Assembly (NCBI GenBank): GCA_944336125.1
Contig: CALVLA010000010.1
Location: forward strand, 1-40,120
From: an uncultured Clostridia bacterium
GTDB lineage: Bacteria; Bacillota; Clostridia; Christensenellales; CAG-314
Direction: 5' to 3'
DNA: 40,120 bases
A program made the translations under genes and the position numbers. Within the stretch, counting starts at the first letter, position 1, and each line of letters opens with the position of its first letter. Of the stretch, positions 32,742 to 40,120 are shown piece by piece. Under the pieces are notes generated by a model, which saw only the letters and a program-made list of their open reading frames with translations, was not told the origin of the DNA and ran no database searches.

Positions 32742-34322
32742 GTGAAAATATTGTTAAAAGGCGGTTTTGTCATTGACGGAAGCGGTGAAAAAGGTTTTGT
32801 CGGCGATGTTTTGCTTGAGGACGATAAAATCGCAGACGTCGGAACAAACATAACGGAAAAAGTTGACGAAACAATAGATTGCACAAATCTTGCGGTGAGC
32901 GCAGGTTGGATTGACGCGCATTCGCACAACGATTTTTTTGCGGACAGAGAGGATGCTCAAAAATTTTTTGAACCTTTCGTCAGGCAGGGAATAACCACGC
33001 AGATTACCGGAAACTGCGGATTTTCTCCCTTTGGCATCGACGAAAAAAGTCCTTATGCCGACAAGGTTGGCGGCGGACTTTTTCACGCAAAACACGTGGG
33101 AAGCTTTTGCGATTTTGTAAAAAGGTCGACTGACAACCTTTTTGTAAACATCGTGCCGCTTATCGGGCACGGAACCGCGCGCATAGGCGTCAGCGGTTAC
33201 GATTCGCGACAACTGACAGACGAAGAGTTGAAAAAAAGCCTGTCTTTTGTGGAAGAAGCTATGGAAAACGGGGCTTTCGGCGGTTCGCTTGGACTTATGT
33301 ACGAACCCGGCATTTACTGCCAAAAGGACGAGCTTGTGTCCTTTGCAAAGACAATAGCAAAATACGGCGGAATTTTGACTGTGCATCCTCGAGCTTGCTC
33401 AAAGGTTGCTTTGGGTTTTCCTTTGATATCAAAACCTCACCTCGAGCTTGCGCTTGACGAAGTCATTGACGTCATGAAACAGAGCGGCGTGAAAACAGAA
33501 TTTTCGCACCTGATTTTTGTGGGACAAACTTCGTGGAAGTCGTTAGAGCCTATGCTTAAAAAATTTTACGACGCAAGGGAAGAAGGTTTTGACATTGCTT
33601 ACGACAATTATTCCTTCGAGTACGGCGCGTCGGTAATTACCGTTGTGCTTCCGGCATGGTACATGAAAATGGACAAAAACAAACGAAACAAAGGCTGGCC
33701 GCGTTTTAAGCTCAAAACAATGGTGTGGATTACCAAAAAGCTGCTGGGCATAGATTTTTGTGATTTTACAGTGGCTTACGTTTCGCCTGATCGCAAGTGC
33801 TACGAGGGCAAAACCGTGGCGCAAATTGCCAAAGAGGAAAATGCTTCCGCTTTTGATACCTATATCAAACTCGTCGAGTTAAGCGACGGAAAGGGCAGAA
33901 TGTATCTCGGCAAATATTACGACAAAAAAATTATCCGTCGCCTTATGCAGGATGATCTGTCGGTGTTTATGACTGACGCTTGGGTGGAAGAAGAGGGGGT
34001 ACAAAACGGCGCCGCTTTTCAGGCTTTTCCGCTGTTTGTCAAGTATTCTGAAGAATTTGATATTCCGATAGAAAAAACAATCGCAAAAATGACGGGCAAA
34101 ACCGCGGACAGATTCGGAATACAAAACAGAGGTAAAATTAAAAAAGGATTTTTTGCCGACATAACGATTTTTGACCCTAAGGGCATTGAAGTCAACAAAG
34201 AAATAGCGAACTTTTCCCCAAGCGGTATAAAATACGTAATTATAAACGGCAAATTTGCTTTGAAAGACGGCGAATTTATGGCAACAAAAAACGGAAAGGT
34301 TATTTTGAAAAACAAAAACTGA
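32742..34322 (+). CDS. N-acyl-D-amino-acid deacylase (D-aminoacylase) family amidohydrolase
   Basis: A 526-residue amidohydrolase that probably removes acyl or peptide-like groups from D-amino acids, such as those from peptidoglycan. Metal and catalytic residues match D-aminoacylase: HSH at 60-62 in DAHSHND, Cys92 in the GNCGFSP bridging site, H215 (TVHPR), H256 (FSHLIF) and Asp412 (MTDAWV). The C-terminal composite beta domain returns as GKIKKGFFADITIFDPKG. The start is the GTG at 32742, six bases after GAGGTG. It is alone in its transcript. It may equally act on related cyclic ureas (dihydroorotase-like), but the Cys92 favours D-aminoacylase. Confidence 0.9.
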   Translation: MKILLKGGFVIDGSGEKGFVGDVLLEDDKIADVGTNITEKVDETIDCTNLAVSAGWIDAHSHNDFFADREDAQKFFEPFVRQGITTQITGNCGFSPFGIDEKSPYADKVGGGLFHAKHVGSFCDFVKRSTDNLFVNIVPLIGHGTARIGVSGYDSRQLTDEELKKSLSFVEEAMENGAFGGSLGLMYEPGIYCQKDELVSFAKTIAKYGGILTVHPRACSKVALGFPLISKPHLELALDEVIDVMKQSGVKTEFSHLIFVGQTSWKSLEPMLKKFYDAREEGFDIAYDNYSFEYGASVITVVLPAWYMKMDKNKRNKGWPRFKLKTMVWITKKLLGIDFCDFTVAYVSPDRKCYEGKTVAQIAKEENASAFDTYIKLVELSDGKGRMYLGKYYDKKIIRRLMQDDLSVFMTDAWVEEEGVQNGAAFQAFPLFVKYSEEFDIPIEKTIAKMTGKTADRFGIQNRGKIKKGFFADITIFDPKGIEVNKEIANFSPSGIKYVIINGKFALKDGEFMATKNGKVILKNKN

Positions 34323-34323
34323 C

Positions 34324-34349
34324 AAAAACGGCGCAAAAACGCCGTTTTT
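34324..34349 (+). terminator. Terminator after the D-aminoacylase gene
   Basis: Ten-base-pair stem AAAAACGGCG/CGCCGTTTTT, loop CAAAAA. Confidence 0.88.
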
Positions 34350-34373
34350 TATTGCCGCAAAACTAAATCGCTA

Positions 34374-34402
34374 TTTACTTTTAAATTTGAATATGTTAAT
34401 AT
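34374..34402 (+). promoter_or_regulatory. Promoter of the 34460 lipoprotein gene
   Basis: TTTACT at 34374-34379, 17-base spacer, TAATAT at 34397-34402 with an extended TG. A leader of about 50 bases follows, ending in AGGGGGAG. Confidence 0.65.
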
Positions 34403-34459
34403 GACTAAAACAAGTTAAATTGTTTTGTGTGCAAAATATGATAAAAAGGGGGAGAAGTT

Positions 34460-37400
34460 ATGAAAAAAAAGATATTGCAGCTGTGTCTCGCTTTGGTTTT
34501 GGGGCTTACTGTGTCTTTTGCGGTAGTAGGTTGCAACCCCACAACACCGAAAATTGAAGTTTCGGGAGTGCAGAGAGTATTTGACTTGGGAAGTTCTTTC
34601 TCGCTTGGTCAAAATGCCGTCGTAAACAAAGTTCAGGACGGCAAGACGACTGCGCTGAAAAGCGGAGAATATACGGTAACTCAAAACTTTGACGGACAGA
34701 AGCAAGGCGTTTATACCGTAACCGTGACATTGCAAAAAGACGTGTCATACGCTTATGACGTGGCGGTAGTCGACCTTGACGGTTTTTCGGCAAAGGAAGG
34801 GCAGGTTTTGTCCGAAATAGCTTTACCGTTTTCGCAACTTGCGTGGAAAACTCCTTCCGCTTCGGTGGGAAGCGTGGGGAGCAACAGTCATGCGGTTGTT
34901 TTCAGTCCCGCCAACGGTGGCAGCGCCGAGTTTAACGTAAAGGTTGCCGTTTCCTCTGTGTCGACAGCTAAACAAAACGCTTGGACGGTACAGCCGTCAA
35001 TAGAGGGGTGGACGTACGGCGAAGCGCCTAAGGCTCCTGTCGGTTCGGCAAAATACGGCACAGTGGTGTTTGAGTACTACTCTGACGAAAGCCTGTCGGC
35101 AGACAGCAAACTTGACGGCGTTCCTGCAAACGCGGGCACTTACTGGCTGGTGGCAAAGGTTGCGGAAGGCGAAGGCTACACGGGCCTTGTTTCGGAACCC
35201 GTTCAGTTTGTCATTGCAAAGGCAACCAACAGCTGGACGGAAGTACCTGCAATCGAAAGCTGGACCTACGGCGAAGCGCCTAAGACTCCTGTCGGTTCGG
35301 CAAAATACGGTACAGTGGTGTGTGAGTACTATTCCGACGAAAGCCTGTCGGCTGAAAGCAAGCTGGACGGTGCACCAGTAAACGCGGGTACATATTGGCT
35401 GGTGGCTACAGTTGCCGCAGGAGAAGATTATAATTCGCTTACCTCTGCGGCTGTTGAATTTACCGTAGCCAAAGCAAACAACAGTTGGACAACTCAACCG
35501 TCAATAGAGGGGTGGACGTACGGCGAAGCGGCGAATGCGCATGCCGGAGCCGCAATGTACGGCACGGTTGTTTTCGAGTACTATTCTGACCCGAATTTGT
35601 CGGAAGCAAGCAAACTTGACGGCACTCCTGAGGATGCCGGCGAATATTGGATTAAGGCGAAAGTACCCGAAAGTCAAAACTACAACGCACTGGAAAAATA
35701 CGTTGGCATGTTGAGGATAGAAAAAGCCGACGTCAAAGTTCAGCAGGGACCGGACGCGGCTTCGGCAAACATCGGCAGCCTGTTGTCATCCGTCGGCATT
35801 AACGGTGGAAAAGTCGTTTTTGAAAAGACAAGCGCTTCCGGAACTGTCGCATCAGTCGAAGTTTCGGGAACGTGGTCCTGGGAAGAACCTCAACTCGAGG
35901 TGACAAGCACAGGTTATTACGCGGTTGCTTTTACGCCTGACAGCACGAATTTCAACAAAGTGTATTATTCCGTCATGGTGCAAGCCATTGTTCCCGACGG
36001 CGTTTCGGCGATTGCCAAATTCGGCGACGCGTTTAGCGATTCTGTCACGTTTGTCGGTAACGGAGCCGTGTATAATGCAACGGTACCGTTCGGTATTTCT
36101 CAAATCAGAGTTATCCTTTCCTCAAGTCAGGGCGGTTTTAGAGAGTATCGCGTCGGAACAGGGAATGTCTGGAATGAATGGCAACAGTTTTCTCCGAGTT
36201 CATATATAGTCGATTTGACTTTTGCCGAGACGGATTATACAAAAAATCACTCCGTTCAGGCGGTGACTTTTTATGACGAAACCTACACTTTCAACATCTC
36301 TTTCGAAGCTCCGCTCACACTTACGGTAAACGGCGTTAAAAAACCGCTTAGCACCGTGGTTGACCTCGATGACTCGGTCGTCGTCAGCGTCTCTGAAGGT
36401 TACACAGTAAGACAATCGGGTATTGACGGTTTTTCGTTCGACAACGCGTACGTTATCAAGTCAGATGACCTTGACAAGAGGTTCTTGTTTGAAGTAACAA
36501 ACACCTACGGCGATTTCGTACTGTTGAGCCTGAACGTGGCAAACAGATTCAGTCAGGCAAACATAAACGATGCCGTCTGGAAACTTAAACCGACCGGAGA
36601 CAACTATTTCTCTTATCACTACGAGTACGAAACGCTTCCGTCATCGATTGACGTTTCCTTTTTAGTAAACCCTCGTTTGGACAAAAATCACATTCTGAGA
36701 TGGAAAACAAACCTTTCCGACAAAGAATTTTTCATGAACGGTTTGCAATTGAACGTCCCGATGTATGACGGACTTAACCGAATCGATATTTATGTAATGG
36801 AAATATTTGAAGATGGAAACGGCTATCAGCAGGTGTCGGATTATACAATTACTCTGTCGGGCCAGTCGGTGCTTGAAGGATTTTTGGCGGTGACTTACGA
36901 CAACTCGACGCATGAATTCATCAAAGTACCGTGTGATTACGACCCTGAAACCGGCGTTGTCACAGGACTCGATTTCGGTTACAGATTTGAGCTTCAGGCG
37001 CGTTTTTCAAGCGCGATGTACGCTCAACGATGGGAAACGCCGGACGGAACCGCTTACAACTTCAACGATTTCGGTATTTCAAACGACGTTGTGCTTGTCG
37101 TTGAAACCTCTTCCGGCGAGGTGGAAAGAATTCCTATTACTTTCATATTCAACCTGCCTGTGCTGATTTCCGACAAGAACGGCGACATGGTTGACGCAAC
37201 TCCGAACGTAAGCGGCGACGTGGCTGAGTTTGTCGTAGTTCAAGACGTGTCGCAGGGGCCGTTCACGTTAACTTACGGCGACAAGACGGTAAACCTTTAC
37301 GAAACGGACGGCACTCCTATCGAAAACGTCTATTGGGAACAGAAAACTGATGGTAAAAAAGTCAAATTCGAAATTCTTGCCGGCGAAAGCGACGTGTTTG

Positions 37401-38353
37401 AAGGAGTGGTCAATTTTGTTCAAAGCACAAGTCCGGGCGCTTACATCCAGCAAATAATTGTTTACCGCACGGAAAAAGACAGAGACGATGAAAATTTCAA
37501 CTGCACGCCTTACTCTGTTTCGAACTACCCGCTTTGCCTCGACCTCTATCAAGGTGAAACTCCGGACGACATGCTTAAACGTATCGCTATCAAAACTTTC
37601 TCAAACAATCCTTTCCAAATCGAAGGAGATGGCAACATTCGCATCGTGAAAGTTTATGAGATGGCTTCGGTTGTTTGCAGATTGCCTATTATATTCGTCG
37701 AGGCAGGCGCTGCTACTGATGAAATTCGCATCAACGCGGTCAAAGAAACAAACAAAAATTACGTTTTCGAGTGGTACGAAGTGACAGAAGAAAATTTTGA
37801 GCTTCAAATTTACCACAATGATGAAGTGTCAATTTATACCAGCAACGGCGGCGTTAAAATTGACATCGAAAAAGACGGACGGCTTTTGTTTACTAATTAC
37901 GGCTTTTTCACTATAGGCTCCGTCAGCGACGCGACGATAAGTGAAAACGGTGTTTATACCGTGACGTTTACTTCGTCTGACAAAACCGTCACAAAAACGG
38001 TCGTCATGGAAATCAGTATCCTCGCGCAAGAAATGCTGTCGCTGACTGACAAAAACGGAGAAAGTTATTCGCTGTTTGACGACATGAGCGTATCGGGAGA
38101 TTGGAAATTCGTTCTAGGCGAGGGAATGGCTTATCTGCCGGCGGACATAGTCGACAGCGACGGAAAAGTGACTTTCTCTTACGTCAGTGAAGTTATGACT
38201 ATGTCGATTGGCGGCGAAATGCTGGTAAACGGCGCGCTGTTTACCGCGGACACGATTGCCGGTAGCGACGGATATAATTACGTCGAGGCGCAGTTGGCTG
38301 TCATAGGTCAAACAGATGCCGTTATGAATGTCAAAATTGTTTTCAACAGATGA
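34460..38353 (+). CDS. Large Ig-like repeat lipoprotein, 1297 residues
   Basis: A surface lipoprotein: signal peptide with lipobox VVGC (acylated Cys near 25). Residues about 30-165 are Ig-like. Residues 175-426 are three 84-residue tandem repeats (WT..P.IE.WTYGEAP..., YGTVVFEYYSD, NAGTYWLVA...). Then MBG-like beta domains to about 510, and a long stretch of beta-rich unassigned sequence to the end. There is no LPXTG. It is related in style, not in sequence, to the 14978 giant protein. RBS AGGGGGAG and a promoter at 34374. The ligand is unknown; adhesion or surface structure is inferred. Confidence 0.88.
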   Translation: MKKKILQLCLALVLGLTVSFAVVGCNPTTPKIEVSGVQRVFDLGSSFSLGQNAVVNKVQDGKTTALKSGEYTVTQNFDGQKQGVYTVTVTLQKDVSYAYDVAVVDLDGFSAKEGQVLSEIALPFSQLAWKTPSASVGSVGSNSHAVVFSPANGGSAEFNVKVAVSSVSTAKQNAWTVQPSIEGWTYGEAPKAPVGSAKYGTVVFEYYSDESLSADSKLDGVPANAGTYWLVAKVAEGEGYTGLVSEPVQFVIAKATNSWTEVPAIESWTYGEAPKTPVGSAKYGTVVCEYYSDESLSAESKLDGAPVNAGTYWLVATVAAGEDYNSLTSAAVEFTVAKANNSWTTQPSIEGWTYGEAANAHAGAAMYGTVVFEYYSDPNLSEASKLDGTPEDAGEYWIKAKVPESQNYNALEKYVGMLRIEKADVKVQQGPDAASANIGSLLSSVGINGGKVVFEKTSASGTVASVEVSGTWSWEEPQLEVTSTGYYAVAFTPDSTNFNKVYYSVMVQAIVPDGVSAIAKFGDAFSDSVTFVGNGAVYNATVPFGISQIRVILSSSQGGFREYRVGTGNVWNEWQQFSPSSYIVDLTFAETDYTKNHSVQAVTFYDETYTFNISFEAPLTLTVNGVKKPLSTVVDLDDSVVVSVSEGYTVRQSGIDGFSFDNAYVIKSDDLDKRFLFEVTNTYGDFVLLSLNVANRFSQANINDAVWKLKPTGDNYFSYHYEYETLPSSIDVSFLVNPRLDKNHILRWKTNLSDKEFFMNGLQLNVPMYDGLNRIDIYVMEIFEDGNGYQQVSDYTITLSGQSVLEGFLAVTYDNSTHEFIKVPCDYDPETGVVTGLDFGYRFELQARFSSAMYAQRWETPDGTAYNFNDFGISNDVVLVVETSSGEVERIPITFIFNLPVLISDKNGDMVDATPNVSGDVAEFVVVQDVSQGPFTLTYGDKTVNLYETDGTPIENVYWEQKTDGKKVKFEILAGESDVFEGVVNFVQSTSPGAYIQQIIVYRTEKDRDDENFNCTPYSVSNYPLCLDLYQGETPDDMLKRIAIKTFSNNPFQIEGDGNIRIVKVYEMASVVCRLPIIFVEAGAATDEIRINAVKETNKNYVFEWYEVTEENFELQIYHNDEVSIYTSNGGVKIDIEKDGRLLFTNYGFFTIGSVSDATISENGVYTVTFTSSDKTVTKTVVMEISILAQEMLSLTDKNGESYSLFDDMSVSGDWKFVLGEGMAYLPADIVDSDGKVTFSYVSEVMTMSIGGEMLVNGALFTADTIAGSDGYNYVEAQLAVIGQTDAVMNVKIVFNR
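34982..35737 (+). repeat. Three tandem 252-bp repeats inside the lipoprotein gene
   Basis: Repeat starts at 34982, 35234 and 35486, exactly 252 bases (84 codons) apart. Copies 1 and 2 share long near-identical runs in their middle part, while copies 1 and 3 share the opening 30 bases almost unchanged, a mosaic pattern. Confidence 0.85.
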
Positions 38354-38358
38354 AAAAC

Positions 38359-38386
38359 AAAAAAGCGTCCGAAAGGACGCTTTTTT
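38359..38386 (+). terminator. Terminator after the 34460 lipoprotein
   Basis: Twelve-base-pair stem AAAAAAGCGTCC/GGACGCTTTTTT with a GAAA tetraloop. Confidence 0.9.
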
Positions 38387-38438
38387 TATTTTAAAAAACG
38401 TTTTTTTGCAAACAAAAATTGTTGTGAAAATATTGTTT

Positions 38439-38469
38439 TTTTGACAAGTCGGTTACGATTTTGTCAAAA
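38439..38469 (+). promoter_or_regulatory. Inverted repeat at the dinB promoter
   Basis: TTTTGACAA (38439-38447) and TTGTCAAAA (38461-38469) form a perfect 9-bp inverted repeat with a 13-base spacer. The left arm contains the TTGACA -35 box, and the right arm covers the expected -10 region. It does not match the Firmicute LexA box. Confidence 0.5.
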
Positions 38470-38484
38470 GCGCACACTAAAAGT

Positions 38485-39726
38485 GTGAGAAGTATTTTGC
38501 ACAGCGACCTTAACAATTTTTACGCAAGCGTCGAGCTTATGCGTCATCCCGAATGGATTGGAAGACCTTTGGTGGTGTGCGGCGACAAGGAGGCGAGGCA
38601 CGGGGTAGTGCTTGCCAAAAACTATGCGGCGAAACATCTCGGAGTCAAAACGGGCGACGTCATTTGGGAAGCCGAAAAAAAGTGCGGCAAAAACCTTGTT
38701 GCCGTAAACGCCGATTTCAGCGAATATCTGAGGGTGTCCAAAGAGGTGAGAAAAATTTACGAAAGGTATACCGATATGGTGGAGGCATTCGGGATAGACG
38801 AGTGTTGGCTTGACGTAACTCAAAGCGGAATTTTCGGCGACGCGGAACACATTGCCTTCGAAATTAAAGAGAGCATAAAAAAAGAAATTGGGATTACCGC
38901 GAGCGTTGGGGTCAGCTGGAACAAAATTTTTTCCAAACTGGGCTCTGACATGAAAAAGCCCGACGCCGTTACAGTCATTACGCCGGAAAATTTTCGCGAT
39001 ACGGTATGGAAGCTTCCCGTTGAGGATTTGCTTTATGTAGGCGTGAAAACCAAACAAAAACTTAATCTGCTCAACGTGTTTACTATAGGCGACCTTGCCA
39101 ACGCTCCGCTTGACATGATAAAAGGCAAGCTACACAAATGGGGAGAGTATCTGCATATTTTTGCAAACGGTCTGGACACAACTCCCGTGGCTAAAATAGG
39201 AGAGCTGCAAAACGTAAAAAGCATAGGCAATTCGCTCACAAACTACAAGGACATGACAAATGACGATGAGGTTAAAACACTCATTTATTTACTTTCTGAC
39301 AGCGTTTCGGCAAGAATGAGGGAGGGGGGATTTTCAAAGGCAAGGACGGTGCATCTTCACGTCAGGGATTCAAACCTTATGGGAAACGGTTTCAGGGGCA
39401 AACTTCGCTATCCGTCAAGACTGACCAAAGATATCGCCGATTTCGCGTTTATGCTTTTCAAACAAAACTACACGTGGGACTATCCCGTGAGGGGGCTCGG
39501 TGTGTCGGTTTTGGACTTTGTGTCGGGTGACGAACAGCTTGATATTTTCGGCGACTACTTTAGGTACGAAAAAAATGACAGGCTGGAAAAGACTGTGGAC
39601 AAAATCAGGCGAAAGTACGGCCACGAAATTATTCAGCTTGCCACAATAAAAAAAGACGAAAAACTGTCTCACCTTGACATAAAAGGCGACCACACAATCC
39701 ATCCCAAAAGCTTTTTCGGAAACTAA
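38485..39726 (+). CDS. dinB: DNA polymerase IV (Y-family, DinB)
   Basis: A 413-residue translesion polymerase that copies damaged DNA with low fidelity. Palm/fingers motifs: D8 in ILHSDLNNFYASVE, D105-E106 in FGIDECWLDV (metal-binding triad), SVGVSWNKIFSKLGSDMKKP with the usual K and S, and the HhH-like VGVKTKQKL near 185. The C-terminal little-finger region spans about 235-345, with VHLHVRDSNL. The start is unclear: the GTG at 38485 gives the family's normal N-terminus, while an in-frame TTG at 38461 (adding eight residues) lies inside the inverted repeat; neither has a good ribosome site. The promoter lies in the inverted repeat, so the message would have a very short leader. The role in an SOS regulon is inferred. 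Confidence 0.92.
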   Translation: MRSILHSDLNNFYASVELMRHPEWIGRPLVVCGDKEARHGVVLAKNYAAKHLGVKTGDVIWEAEKKCGKNLVAVNADFSEYLRVSKEVRKIYERYTDMVEAFGIDECWLDVTQSGIFGDAEHIAFEIKESIKKEIGITASVGVSWNKIFSKLGSDMKKPDAVTVITPENFRDTVWKLPVEDLLYVGVKTKQKLNLLNVFTIGDLANAPLDMIKGKLHKWGEYLHIFANGLDTTPVAKIGELQNVKSIGNSLTNYKDMTNDDEVKTLIYLLSDSVSARMREGGFSKARTVHLHVRDSNLMGNGFRGKLRYPSRLTKDIADFAFMLFKQNYTWDYPVRGLGVSVLDFVSGDEQLDIFGDYFRYEKNDRLEKTVDKIRRKYGHEIIQLATIKKDEKLSHLDIKGDHTIHPKSFFGN

Positions 39727-39755
39727 ACGGCACGGAAAACCGTGCCGTGCCGTTT
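39725..39755 (+). terminator. Terminator after dinB
   Basis: ACGGCACGG/CCGTGCCGT hairpin with AAAA loop, and an alternative outer pairing with GTGCCGTTTTT, then T residues. Confidence 0.75.
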
Positions 39756-39766
39756 TTACAAAATTA

Positions 39767-39804
39767 AAAACTCGTTTGAATAGGATATGTTTCAAACGAG
39801 TTTT
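39767..39804 (-). terminator. Terminator of the tRNA-Ser transcript
   Basis: Fourteen-base-pair stem AAAACTCGTTTGAA (39767-39780)/TTCAAACGAGTTTT (39791-39804), read on the minus strand after the tRNA, ending in a T run. Confidence 0.75.
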
Positions 39805-39806
39805 CT

Positions 39807-39897
39807 TGGCGGAGAAGGCGGGATTTGAACCCGCGCTACAGTTTCCCGTACTACTCCCTTAGCAGGGGAGCCCCTTCGACCTCTTGGGTACTTCTCC
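39807..39897 (-). tRNA. tRNA-Ser(GCU)
   Basis: Minus-strand tRNA of 91 bases. It has a seven-base acceptor stem GGAGAAG/CTTCTCC, discriminator G, encoded CCA (39807-39809 on the complement), anticodon loop CTGCTAA with anticodon GCU, a long variable arm (TAGTACGGGAAACTGTA region) as in class II serine tRNAs, and GCGGGTTCAAATCCCGC T-arm. It decodes AGC/AGU. Confidence 0.95.
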
Positions 39898-39911
39898 ATG
39901 AATGCCTAGAT

Positions 39912-39940
39912 ATGATATCACAATTTTTCGACGCCGTCAA
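39912..39940 (-). promoter_or_regulatory. Promoter of tRNA-Ser
   Basis: Minus strand TTGACG (39940-39935), 17-base spacer, TATCAT (39917-39912). The start lies about seven bases before the mature 5' end. Confidence 0.65.
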
Positions 39941-40046
39941 CGTTCTTTTTGTTTTAGTTAATATTTTATTTTTTTACCTTATTATATAGGGCAAGTTTTT
40001 GTGGAAAAATTGCCTGAAAAAATGTAAAAAAAGTTTGAAAATTTTA

Positions 40047-40075
40047 TTGACAACCGCTAGATAAGGTGTTAATAT
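40047..40075 (+). promoter_or_regulatory. Strong promoter at the right edge, possibly rRNA operon
   Basis: Consensus TTGACA at 40047-40052, 17-base spacer, TAATAT at 40070-40075. The transcript starts with a 7-bp hairpin (40083-40089/40101-40107) and runs to GACATTGACAACTG at the window end, a motif like those in 16S rRNA leaders of Clostridia. No rRNA is in the window. Confidence 0.6.
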
Positions 40076-40120
40076 AAATAAGCTGTCGCGAGAGGCGATA
40101 GCGACGGACATTGACAACTG

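Overview
The window looks like chromosomal DNA of an uncultured, low-to-moderate GC Gram-positive anaerobe of the Clostridia (Bacillota). Evidence: sigma-A type promoters (TTGACA-17/18-TATAAT), GGAGG-type ribosome binding sites, Sip/Lgt-type lipoprotein signals, RsgI-like domains, a yybP-ykoY manganese riboswitch of the type seen ahead of cation ATPases in Firmicutes, and a tRNA with encoded CCA. No phage, IS element or CRISPR array was seen. Genes run close together, each unit usually closed by a strong hairpin-plus-T terminator, several of which contain the stop codon. The species assignment is inference; no marker gene other than one tRNA is present. Layout: 1-457 is a non-coding repeat-bearing stretch followed by a small two-TM membrane protein (458). 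A stand-alone purC (SAICAR synthetase) faces it. Then come a two-domain DUF4422+GT8 glycosyltransferase (2156), a short stretch that looks like an undescribed small RNA or leader (about 4080-4228), and a thioredoxin-reductase-like flavoprotein that lacks the CxxC disulfide. 5328-8604 is a signalling block: ECF sigma factor, membrane-anchored RsgI-like anti-sigma candidate, and a separate lipoprotein carrying the RsgI middle domain. 8773-10580 is a DrrAB-like ABC exporter. 10706 is an iron alcohol dehydrogenase, and 11927 (minus) a GT4 glycosyltransferase. The most unusual part is 13323-27786, five genes on one strand with no internal terminator: an O-antigen-ligase/polymerase-like membrane protein, a 2426-residue lipoprotein made of three InlB/Flg_new repeats and about four 1.23-kb cycles of MBG/YDG-type beta domains, an ABC ATPase, a 560-residue ABC permease, and a 1035-residue secreted protein with Ig-like and beta-helix-like parts. 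This reads as a cell-surface assembly or display locus with its own transporter. 27833-28912 (minus) is a membrane-anchored YegP/DUF1508 repeat protein, divergent from a Mn2+ riboswitch and its P2-type ATPase (29206). Downstream are a divergent PlsC-like acyltransferase with an apparently leaderless start (31907), an N-acyl-D-amino-acid deacylase (32742), a second large lipoprotein with three perfect-period 252-bp repeats (34460), DNA polymerase IV (38485), tRNA-Ser(GCU) on the minus strand, and a very strong promoter at the right edge that may drive an rRNA operon beyond the window. Together the genes point to a cell that invests heavily in envelope building (glycosyltransferases, polymerase, lipoproteins, ABC exporters) plus envelope-stress sensing (ECF/RsgI).
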